The notes under the pieces: generated by a model
What the model was told of the DNA's origin: nothing
Database searches by the model: none
Seen by the model: only the letters and a program-made list of their open reading frames with translations
Translations under genes and position numbers: made by a program
Shown: positions 46,235-55,941 of the stretch, in pieces
Position numbering within the stretch: the stretch's first letter is position 1
Layout of the letters: the number at the start of each line of letters is the position of its first letter
Assembly: GCA_030770535.1 (NCBI GenBank)
Contig: JASVEC010000084.1
Span: 1 to 64,000 of the forward strand
DNA from: Batkoa obscura
Lineage: Eukaryota > Entomophthoromycota > Entomophthoromycetes > Entomophthorales > Batkoaceae
Length of the DNA stretch: 64,000 bases
Reading direction: 5' to 3'

Positions 46235-46863
46235 ACTGCTTTTTTTATTTTTTGTGAAATAAATTGTCTTCTCGTAAATTTATTATTTACTATTGCTTTT
46301 CAATAATTTTATTAGATATTTAGTTTTATGATATAAAACTGTGTTTAGAAGCTACCTTTAAAAAACTAAGAGTTGATATTTATAAAATAGCTTATTAAAT
46401 TTTAAATGCTTATTATGACTGATGTAATTGCACAGCCCTTAGACGAATTTTCAAAAAAAATAATTTCAAAATAAGACACACCAATTTAAAACTAGATTAA
46501 AATAACAACTTCAGAAATATATTAAGACGAAACTAATGAAAAAAATATAATATTTTAATTTAATAAACGGAAATGTTTTTTATTAATTGCCTTTTTTTAC
46601 TACTTTTTAAATTTAGAAATTAATTAACTAATCTAGTTGTCTAAGTTTGAATATGCGCTGACTGGTGATAAATTTTATAATTAGCTATTTGAATTATTAT
46701 GCTAATTTGTAGTTTGATACTTAACTTTTTAATACAAATGAACAGTTAGCCAGCCACACATTCAGGTTTGAACAGCAGCTATACTCGTTAATCAATTTCT
46801 AAATTAAAAAAAGTAGCAAAAATGGATAATTGGTAAAGAACATCTCTAAATGATAATTTTTTT
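46235..46863. other. Convergent intergenic region
   Basis: 3' flanks of the MLRQ-like and second M28 genes; nothing recognised. Confidence 0.45.
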
Positions 46864-47955
46864 TTAAACTTCTCCTACTTCAACTAAAAAGGCAATAGCT
46901 AGTTTAACAAATTCCTTAATGTGATTAAAGTTAACATAAGCTAAAGTATCTTGAGTAGTATGAATATTAGGATTGGATTTATCTTCAAAGGGGAAAGCAG
47001 ATTTATAGCCATATTTATTCCACGAAGCATGATCGGAACAAGCATAACCACATTTCTTATTCATATAACCATAAGAACAGTATTCAGTAACTGCTTTTCT
47101 TAATAATTCAGTTAATTCAGCATTAGTATAATCTGTTACGAATCCAATCAAGTTTTGAGTGGATAGATAACCGACCATATCAAATTGAGTCATAGCAATC
47201 ACGTTCTTTTGTTGACTTGAGTAGGATTGTGCAATTGCTTGGGAGCCTAATAAACCCCCTTCTTCACCAGCATAAAAGTGGAATTCTACTGTACGTTTTG
47301 GACGGAAGTTAGCAGCCAACAATATCCTTATTGTTTCTACATTAAGAGTAGTTCCAGAGCCATCATCATCAGCACCAGGAGCTCTACCAGTGGTTGGGTT
47401 TGATTGATTGATAGAGTCAAGATGAGCACCAATGACGACAATTTCATTCTTTAAGGTAGCGTCACTACCAGTGATACGTACAATAATAGATTTTTGAAGA
47501 AAAGAGTGGCTAAAGTTTTCTACTGTAATTGGACCAGTGTAACCAGTAGTAGTAATTGATCCTTTAATCTGAGTTAATAACCAATTAGAAGCATCAGCAC
47601 CGGATTGTACTTTATAGTATCTATTGTTGAAGTTAGAGTAAGAAGTTAAAAATGATTTCATTCTATCAATGTTAATGTTATTGTAAAGAGGCTTTACAAA
47701 AGTTTGATATTTAAAAGTGGTAGGTAAAGCTTTGTTAGTTGGGGTCCATGGGCTAGCTCTGGAATCTTTTAAGTCAGTGATATCAAAGAAATGCTTTTGT
47801 TTTTGGATGAGTTTGGTTAATACCTCATCATCTGTCATTAATACAGCAGGTTCATTTTCACTTAATTGGATTAATCTTTTACCTTCATTGCCGGTAGCAG
47901 TTTCAGCTAAGGTAAAGCTCAACAAGGAAGCCAATACGAGTTGAATTAATTTCAT
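46864..47955 (-). CDS. Secreted M28 metallo-aminopeptidase, second paralogue
   Basis: 363 residues from the ATG at 47955. An in-frame ATG 33 bp upstream would add MLEIKTSKTNK, but the paralogue at 26373 starts exactly at MKLIQ, and only this start puts the signal peptide (MKLIQLVLASLLSFTLA) at the N terminus. All zinc and catalytic motifs are present: GAHLDS, GADDDGSG, AGEEGGLLGS, QFDMVGY and the CGYACSDHASW segment. The canonical GSG after the bridging Asp makes this the more typical copy. It shares most of its residues with the gene at 26373, so the two arose by duplication, now about 20 kb apart and on opposite strands. Expected activity is extracellular release of N-terminal amino acids. 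Confidence 0.94.
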   Translation of the reverse strand: MKLIQLVLASLLSFTLAETATGNEGKRLIQLSENEPAVLMTDDEVLTKLIQKQKHFFDITDLKDSRASPWTPTNKALPTTFKYQTFVKPLYNNINIDRMKSFLTSYSNFNNRYYKVQSGADASNWLLTQIKGSITTTGYTGPITVENFSHSFLQKSIIVRITGSDATLKNEIVVIGAHLDSINQSNPTTGRAPGADDDGSGTTLNVETIRILLAANFRPKRTVEFHFYAGEEGGLLGSQAIAQSYSSQQKNVIAMTQFDMVGYLSTQNLIGFVTDYTNAELTELLRKAVTEYCSYGYMNKKCGYACSDHASWNKYGYKSAFPFEDKSNPNIHTTQDTLAYVNFNHIKEFVKLAIAFLVEVGEV

Positions 47956-47988
47956 TTTATTCGTTTTTGATGTTTTTATTTCTAACAC

Positions 47989-48747
47989 TTCTTAGTGTTT
48001 GGTTTTATACTATATTTTCATATGAGAGGATCGATAATAAAAAGTAATATGACAGTATTGAAGAGCAAGTGATACAAAGAATTTAATTATGAACTATCAT
48101 CAGCCTTTAATGACTTTTTAATAAACGTCTAATATTAATGTGCTTTTACATGTTATTAGTCAGCTGTAATAACTTATTATAATGAATTATCATTTAATAA
48201 AATTGGAAAGGATATTCTTATTTAGTTAACTTTATCATTAGTAAATTTTAATCGATCATATTATTCAATCATAGGTTTTATCGTTTATAAAATAGTGACC
48301 AAAAATTTAATCTTATGATTTGATTGCACGTATTCATTGTGTGAGTTTAGTTAAGAAAATAATTTACTGCTTTTAAACATTATAATAACTTTAAATTATT
48401 ACTTCATATTTATTAGTATTAAAAGTATAAAAAAAGTTTACTGGGATTATTTTGTAGTTAATCCATTTTTATTATATTAGATTAGAAATGAACTTTTTCA
48501 AAGTATTTAATTACTGCGTTCTACCATTTACATAGATATACGTTAAAAGAAGTATTTTACTATACTATTATAATTTTGAGGGAATAAAAAATAAATAAAG
48601 ATTTTACTTCATTATTATAGCTTTAAATTAATAAATTTAATATTCAGCTATTTTTTAAACTAATAATAAAATGCTCTATCAATTTATAATATAATTTTAA
48701 CTTAAATTAATATTGCCTATATTTTTTATCATAAAACTCATGTTATT
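47989..48747. other. Upstream region of the second M28 gene
   Basis: On the minus strand TATAAAA (48003-48009) lies about 48 bp before the ATG at 47955. The rest is AT-rich and unrecognised. Confidence 0.55.
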
Positions 48748-48751
48748 ATAT

Positions 48752-48849
48752 GAAAGTGTTTTTTTTGATTTCATTACTTTTTCCATTTTTCAAGCGCTAT
48801 TTAAGTAGAATAACTGTTAGTAAAATTCTTAAACATAAAATACATTCCC
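48752..48849 (+). mobile_element. MITE copy M10
   Basis: 98-bp copy with a mutated left end (GAAAGTGTTTTTTTTG). Flanks ATAT and ATGT. Confidence 0.85.
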
Positions 48850-48851
48850 AT

Positions 48852-49749
48852 GTTTGATTTTATCAATATTAAACTTTAGATTTTCATAACTTTAAATATA
48901 GTTATTGAGCTATATCTCGATACGTATATTTTAATATCATAAATATATAAACCCTATCATAGCCTCCATCATAATAAACCCTCAAATCTCGCCCAGGCTG
49001 AAATCCTGCATATAGCCAGCATGCAATGGGGTATATGCCTCAGGTTTAAGACGCATCCACTCTTTCATTTAGTCCCATAGTGGTTTCATGTTGTCCCTTG
49101 CTCCTAATAAAAACCTAAACTATAGATTTATTCTATATCCTTTTACCTCTTCTCTATGATTATCCATTTGAGGGTATCTTTTCCACTCGCCCCACAACTC
49201 ACTTAACCTGATTCCCTCACACCTCCAATAGACGACAAGCCCTTCTGTAATAATACTCCCTATGCTATAGAGATTAGCTCAATCTTGCTCTTCATTTCTT
49301 CCTCACATACCAAACTAATGTCTCATCCTCTGACCCTTATCCCCACGGAGCTCTATCCCAGCTACCTATGCCTCATATACATTGAATTCAGGTTCTCTAT
49401 AGCTCGACTTGGACACAACAAAAAAACGACAATCAAAGAACTGATCCTCAATTTTATGACAGGTTTTAATTGGAAAATGGTGGAATTCTTTACCGATTTC
49501 TGTAAATCCTACCCTATCTTTGACTTCATTGCCCATTAAGCATACTTCTATTCTTGAATTTTATCATAATAAACACAAAGCCCTTCAGCCTTTAAATTTA
49601 AAAAAAAAATCATATATATAATTAATTAATTTCATAATCATTTAAAAAAATCATATTTAAATTTGAAAATATTTAAAATATGCTTAATTTGATTTTATGC
49701 ATTTAGTATGACTAATTTAAAAAACGATTATATTATCTAAAAATTATGT
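48852..49749. other. Gene-free stretch with a GC-richer patch
   Basis: About 48960-49550 is clearly less AT-rich. An open frame there (49285-49539) gives no recognisable protein. It may be an old decayed insertion. Confidence 0.4.
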
Positions 49750-49753
49750 ATAT

Positions 49754-49852
49754 GGGGATGTATTTTTTTGTTTAAAAGTTTTACTAACAATCTTTCCGCT
49801 CAAATAGCGCTTAAAAAATGGAAAAAGTAATGAAACCAAAAAAAACACCTCC
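49754..49852 (-). mobile_element. MITE copy M11
   Basis: 99-bp reverse copy, GGGGATGTATTTTTTTG … AACACCTCC. Flanks ATAT and AAAT. Confidence 0.88.
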
Positions 49853-49856
49853 AAAT

Positions 49857-50319
49857 TAACAAAATGGATAAACTTTTATTTAGATTGTATTTAGAATGAT
49901 ATTGTTATAATCATTATTCTGGTATAAAATTTGGCAATTCTTTAAATATTAATTAAATATAATAGCATTATAAAATGATTCTTTATTTAAGTTTAATTAA
50001 GGAACAATTAAATAGATTAATATTGTTTATATTAAAGGAGTTATTTGATAGATCATATTATATCTAATATTAAAATTAGAACATTTACAATACCATGTTG
50101 CTTTAAAACAATGTACTATATTTTTTTTAAAATGATGCCGTAATTGTTATTTTTTCCTTTATAAAATCCACTTAAAAACTACCATTTCTTAAATAGTTGG
50201 TAAATATTTACTTATTATGTCACCGAAAATGCAAAAACTATTTAATTGGAAATGTTATTCAAAATTCCTCCGCTATATAATAAAAACACCATAAAAATTC
50301 CTTTTCTATTTTCCTCCCA
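49857..50319. other. Upstream region of PSD2
   Basis: AT-rich. TATATAATAAAA at about 50274-50285 lies roughly 40 bp before the ATG and may be the TATA element. Confidence 0.4.
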
Positions 50320-52809
50320 ATGCTTTTTAAAAAGAGTTCATCTTCTACTTCAATAAATAATATGAGTCAACCTACTATAAGAATACATTTATTACAAGGA
50401 CGAAACTTGGCTCCTAAAGATTTAAATGGTTACTCCGATCCATTTGTAACTGTAAAAATAGACAAGGTAAAGGTAAAGTCAAAATTTATTAAAAAGACAT
50501 TAAACCCCGACTGGTATGAAGTACTTGAGCTAGCACCAGATTTAAACAACTTTCCAGCTTTAGCCAAGATTACATGTTGGGATAAAGATACCATTTCTAA
50601 AGACTTTATGGGTGAGATAAAATTGCCTTTATTGACTTTATTTGATGAAGAAGGTAATCCAAAAATATTTGATGATAATCCAGCAAGTGCACAATGGTAT
50701 ACTTTACAAAGAAGAGTTGAAGAAGATGCAATTTCTGGAGAAATTCGTTTTAATATGGGATTTCATATAGTAGATGATAATCAACTATATATACTTAAAT
50801 CATTTTACAATTCATTAAATATGTCTCGCTCTTTAGAATCTTTGACTATTACTAATGATTCTTTAAGTTTAAATACTAACTCAGTCTCAGAAACTGATAT
50901 AAGTAATTTAAATAATAGTAAAGGATTGCTTTATATTGACGTTATATCCGCAAGTGATTTACCATTTGATAAGAATGCTACTGGTACTACTTTTGATATG
51001 GATCCGTTTGTTGTTGTATCATTTGGTTCTACTACCTCTAAAACATCAACAATTAGACATAATTTAAATCCAGTTTGGAATGAAAGGCTTGTTTTCCAAG
51101 TTACCCCAGAAAATCAAAGCTTTTCAATCAAATTCTCCGTTTATGATTATGATAAATTTTCAAATAATGATTTTATTGGAAGCGCAAATATCCCATTCAA
51201 TACAATTCTTGCTGCCTCAAGTTTAAGTAGCGAACCTACTGAAACCCTTGAAGTTACTGACGTTACTGCTTCTGTCGGTAGAGCCTTTCCATTGCCTATT
51301 GAGCTTACTTCCTCTTTTTTAAAAGAGAGATTTATGTCACAACTTCTAATTCGTGCCCAATTTGTTCCATTTGAACAAGTTAGACGTGATTTTTGGGTAG
51401 CACTTACTAAAACTTATGACGCAGATGAAAATGGAAATATGAATAAAACCGAAATTAGTACCATGTTAGCTAGTTTAGACGTTAATATAAATGAAGAAGA
51501 CATAAACCAATTTTTCACGAGGTTTGGTAAAGACAACGATAAAGATGAGCTTACTTTCTCCGAACTTTCTGACTGCTTGGAAGATTTAGTAACACATGCT
51601 GGTGAAGGTAGCCCAGAACAATTATTCAAACTTGAAGCTTGTCCCATCTGTCGTAAAAAAATTGGTAACTTAAATCATGACTTAAATGTAGTGAGTCATA
51701 TTGCTGTTTGCGCATCAAAAGATCCAAGTAAAGTAGATCGCATAGTAATGGGTAACTTTATTACTGAAGCACATGCACAACGTAAATGGTTTACAAAGAT
51801 TGCAAAATATGTTGGTTATGGTGAATATAAGGTAGGTGAGAATAATGCAAATATTTTGGTACAGGATAGAGGAACAGGTGAAATGATCGAGGAGAAAATG
51901 CCAACATATATTAAACTTGGAATTCGTTTGTTATACAAAGGTTCAATTTCACCAGCAGAAAACTCGCATATTAAGAGAATTTTATACTCAATGTCAGTAA
52001 AGCAAGGTAAAAAGTTTAATGATCCTAATTCCGTAAAAGAAATCGAGCCTTTTATTGAGTTCCATAAGTTGAGTCGTGAAGAAATCCTTGATCCATTAGA
52101 GACTTTTAAGAACTTCAATGAATTTTTCTATCGTAAACTTAAGCCAGGATATCGTATTTTAGGCTCACCAGATCCTAAAGTAGCTGTATCTCCTGCTGAT
52201 TCAAGAGTTATGGTATTCCCTACCATTAATGATGCTTTAGATTTATGGATAAAAGGAGAAAAATTTTCAATTGAGCGACTTTTTGACAATAAACTTCCGC
52301 CAGAAGAATTAGCTTCTTTTGAACAAGGTTCCATGTGTATCTTCAGACTTGCACCACAAGATTATCATCGTTTCCATATTCCAGTTGATGGTATTTTGTC
52401 TGAGCCCACTCATATTGATGGACAATATTTTACAGTTAACCCAATGGCAATTAGATCTAGTTTAGATGTTTATGGTGAAAACAAACGTTGCTTTTCATTT
52501 ATAAAATCAGAGCATCATGGTAAAGTTGGCATGATTTGTGTTGGTGCTATGATGGTAGGCTCCATTGTATTAACTTCAGTACCAAATCAACCAATCCAAC
52601 GTATGGACGAACATGGTTATTTTGCATTTGGTGGATCAACCATTTTAGTTTTATTTCAAAAGGGAACGATCAATTTTGATGCCGATTTAGTTAGAAACTC
52701 TTCAAAGAGATTAGAAACTTTGGTAATATTCTTTAAAATTTTAATCCTATTAATACTAATTACTTTATAGCTTCGCGTTGGAAGTACCATAGGATTTGCA
52801 CCTCAATAA
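50320..52809 (+). CDS. PSD2: PSD2-type phosphatidylserine decarboxylase (2 exons)
   Basis: Exon 1 is 50320-52722 and exon 2 is 52771-52809, giving 813 residues. Reading straight through would replace the real C terminus with a hydrophobic intron translation. The 48-nt intron has GTAATA, TACTAAT and TAG signals, and exon 2 restores RVGSTIGFAPQ, the family-type ending. Domains in order: C2 (about 19-130, DLNGYSDPFVTVKI), C2 (about 200-310, DMDPFVVVSFGS), an EF-hand (about 366-378, DADENGNMNKTEI) and the decarboxylase (about 525-813). The GGST motif at 771-774 is the self-cleavage site where Ser773 becomes the pyruvoyl group. It makes phosphatidylethanolamine from phosphatidylserine in endosomal or Golgi membranes, with Ca2+-dependent C2 tethering. 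A downstream ATG (50362) is an alternative start. Confidence 0.95.
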
Positions 52810-53244
52810 TTTTAGGCTTAACTTGAATTATTTATTTTAAAATTTATAGCCTATTTTTCTTACTTAATAAAATTATAAGCATAATAAATTATTAAATATA
52901 TTAAAAACAGTAAATTTGTTATTCAAATGTCATGATTATATAATCATGAAATTACTACCTGAACAACTATTTTGAAGATGTAAAGGTATGAAAATAATTA
53001 TTTAAGATTTCTCTTGTCCTTTAATTTTAGTGTCTTTAATAACGTTTTTTAGTAATCAGATAAAAATTTCAAGTAATTTTTTTTGTAAAACCTTCATTTT
53101 AAAAAATAAATATAAAATTAATTATAAAATGATAAATTAACAATATTAACTTGAATAAAAATTAATCAACAAGGTCGAATATTAAGCACAATACGAAGCT
53201 TTATTTATAATAGAATCATAAATGAAATGGTCGAAGTTCATTTT
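52810..53244. other. Convergent intergenic region
   Basis: Nothing recognised. Confidence 0.45.
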
Positions 53245-53580
53245 TTATTTATTTTCATTAATTGATTTTTCTTCAAGGTATGTCAATTGAGACTCTAACT
53301 TTGAAATTTCTTCATCTTTGTTTCTAATATAGAATTCCAAATATTCATTATACCAATAAGTTTGTAAGAATAAATTGATTGCTGTTCCTAATAACATGAT
53401 GTTGGCAAAAGGTACGCCAACTCTTTGCCACAATGTTAAGACCTTTTTTTTCTTTTCGACTATTAAATGAGTTGAATCTTCTGCTCCAGTTTTTAAAGGA
53501 TTAATTTGTGTATTTATTAATCTCTTCTTTAAACTGTTTTGATATAAACTTCCATAACTAAACTTAAAATATTTTAACAT
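53245..53580 (-). CDS. Small probable mitochondrial membrane protein with coiled-coil tail
   Basis: 111 residues. The N terminus (MLKYFKFSYGSLYQNSLKKR) is basic and lacks acidic residues, like a mitochondrial presequence. One membrane segment (about 54-72, VPFANIMLLGTAINLFLQT) is followed by a charged heptad-like tail (about 80-108, RNKDEEISKLESQL). This layout resembles small inner-membrane assembly factors such as Ina17-type proteins, but I cannot assign a family. Clean frame, single exon, and it shares an upstream region with no gene on its 5' side until the SAP30-like gene, which is on the same strand. Confidence 0.6.
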   Translation of the reverse strand: MLKYFKFSYGSLYQNSLKKRLINTQINPLKTGAEDSTHLIVEKKKKVLTLWQRVGVPFANIMLLGTAINLFLQTYWYNEYLEFYIRNKDEEISKLESQLTYLEEKSINENK

Positions 53581-53843
53581 TCTAAAATAAAAAGTGTAAA
53601 CTTGGTTTAATGCTAAAAATTATTGATAAAACTTGTCTAATCAAATTAAATTCAACTATTTTTTATGAAAAATCAATTTTTGAAATGATAAAATTTTTGA
53701 TCAAAAAAATACCTCAAATATTATCTTATATTAAAGTAATAACAGAAGCGTTGATGATTTATTATTTAAAAAGAGATAAATAATACAATATTTTTTGAGG
53801 AGAAGTTACATTATAAAGCATTAGGATGTTAGAATATTTAATA

Positions 53844-54349
53844 TTATTGATCTGTAATTGCAGAGTAAATTTTCGATTTTTCTAAAAACAATTAGAACAG
53901 TAAAAAAATGTAAAAGAAATATACTTTTTGCTACATGGAATAAAAACTCTGCAATCATCTTTGCTTCGTTTACAACCATTGAATTAAAATGAATACCGGC
54001 TGCTTTGACCAACTCTTCTCTTGAGCTCCTAACCTTTACTGTGGGTAATTTATTGTACTTACGATATTTTTGAAGATGAGATATATTTAGCATATTAACG
54101 TGGAACTATAAATATGTTAGCGAATATAAATATCGACTAAATTTGAACTACTTTTTTTCCTCTTTCTCTTTCTCTTGCTCTCTGTTTACTCTTTGATAAG
54201 ATCAGTGTTCCATTTATTTCTGCTTTATCCTTCTTAGTTTTTACTTCAGCAAACTTTATTGGGACGTTTTGTGGATCTGATTTATCTTTTGGTGAAGCTT
54301 TAACCTGACTTGTATTAGCTTTTTTATCTAGAATGAATTTGGGAGGCAT
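53844..54349 (-). CDS. SAP30-like Sin3-binding protein (3 exons)
   Basis: Exons 54349-54152, 54105-53925 and 53881-53844 give 138 residues; the introns are 46 and 43 nt. Residues about 1-66 are a basic, charged tail. The next segment matches the SAP30 Sin3-binding domain: HLQKYRKYNKLPT, then REELVKAAGIHFNSMVVNEA and KMIAEFLFHVAKK. Fungal SAP30 proteins carry nearly the same HFNSM.V.E pattern. SAP30 is a bridging subunit of the Rpd3/HDAC-Sin3 corepressor. The 3' end is uncertain: a one-base shift in exon 3 would read NRKFTLQL, which fits the family ending (F.LRF) better than the modelled KSKIYSAITDQ. An assembly error in the A-run or another splice site could explain this. The two pieces look like unrelated small frames unless spliced. 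Confidence 0.75.
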
Positions 54350-54636
54350 TTTAAATTAAGAAAATGTAGATTATTTTCTTAAGTGTGTTTTAATATGATG
54401 TTTTTGCATAAACTGATACTTTAGAAGGAACTTAACTTTATTCAATAAGATCATACTATATTGGAATAAAATCAAGCCATTTTGAAAATAATTATGCAAA
54501 AATTAACGGGTTCTAAATTAAACTTGTCAAAAACATTGAAGTCTTGATTTTTACATTTTATTCTCCTTTTAAATTCAGCGAACCAATTAAATTTAATTTG
54601 AAATCCTAATATCGTTCTTTCAACTGTAATGAAATA
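54350..54636. promoter_or_regulatory. Divergent upstream region, SAP30-like and coiled-coil genes
   Basis: 287 bp between two divergent ATGs. No specific site recognised. Confidence 0.4.
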
Positions 54637-55351
54637 ATGAGTAAAAATATGACTACAGAATCTAAAGGTTCAACAACACCATCAAGTTCCATTCAAAATT
54701 CCTTAATGGACTCTAAAAGTCCAACAGGATCTTCGGGAATTGCAGCTCCCGCTAGTTTAGTTCTATCACCAGTTGAAGTTGAGTCACCATTACCTTCAAT
54801 AGGGTTTTTATCACCAGACTCTAATAGTTATATCCAACATCATCGAGTTTCTGGTTTATCTTTCTCTTCTAACAATACTTCTAATTTATCTTCAACACCG
54901 ACTACCGCAGCACAACATTTGATATCGGATTTGGTTTCAAATAAAGATTCCAACTTAAGAGAAAGGATTAAAAAAGGTATTTTATTTATCTCACCATCAA
55001 ACTAAACTAACTTTCTAGCTTGTTCTATACTGTCTGAATACCTACAGACCTTTCTAAATGAGATATCATTTACGCTTTATCAACTCACTGATAGAATTCA
55101 TACAAAACTACCAAAGATCGTAGAAACTAAAGTAATTTATTATTATTGCCAACTTTATCAAAATTAATCCTATTAAATAGAATAAGCTAAATAAATGTAA
55201 AAATGAAGTATCGTTATTGAACTCAGATGTAAAAGATATTGAAGATGTTATTAATGATTTAAAATGTTTAGAATCACTATCAAAAGTTCAATTAGCATCT
55301 ACAAGGGCTATAAAAGCAGCCACTCTTGCTTATAATCGTCGTAAGAAATAG
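54637..55351 (+). CDS. Ser/Thr-rich protein with C-terminal coiled coil, unknown family (3 exons)
   Basis: Exons 54637-54976, 55019-55131 and 55181-55351 join in frame to 207 residues. The introns are 42 and 49 nt, the first with an ACTAAC branch site. Residues 1-105 are low-complexity (S, T, P and N). Residues about 107-207 are helical with heptad-like leucines: SEYLQTFLNEISFTLYQL, then NEVSLLNSDVKDIEDVIN, ending in a basic AYNRRKK. The layout recalls small coiled-coil subunits of BLOC-1 or BORC-type complexes, but I recognise no diagnostic motif. Both the tail and the splicing are supported only by frame continuity and coiled-coil periodicity. Confidence 0.6.
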
Positions 55352-55941
55352 TACTGTCTATTACATGTAATTATTTATTTGATAATGATTTTCTATTAAA
55401 TACTATTTATTTTATGTCCTTTTTTACTTGCCTTTTCTTATTTAATCATTAAAGAAATATTGTAATTATATTTTTAATAACGTTATTATATTGAGTAAGG
55501 ATAATGAAACAAATCATATTTAAAAATAAGACTATTATCAAATTGGAATGTTCAATAAATATACTATATCGTCATAAAATTCGTGATTAACGTAAAGTAC
55601 AAAATTATAAATAATGATCAAATACATTTGAAAACTTTAATTTTAAAAACCACTGAACAAATTATGTATCAATCAACAATGCCTTTAACTTTTTCATATT
55701 TTAATGTTGTCTCTAAAGATGAGTTGATTACTTTACAAATGTTGTATCTTTTACTAATGGCATCTTGATTAGTTCACTACTAGTATAATGTTCCTCTTGA
55801 GTTACTTTTTAGTTTATGCAATTTTAAGCAAAAATTTCGATTTTAAAATAAACTCAAAAATAATGACTATGTATAAAAAAAGGCTACATCTTGTTCATTT
55901 ATACCTTTTGTTTCAATTTTAAATATACCTTTGAACAATAA
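55352..55941. other. Intergenic region upstream of TTI1
   Basis: AT-rich; a 61-codon frame here has no support. Confidence 0.45.

Noticed and set aside
49285-49539. 84-codon open frame
   Set aside because: Unrecognised residues in a GC-richer but otherwise unsupported patch; no splice or promoter support.
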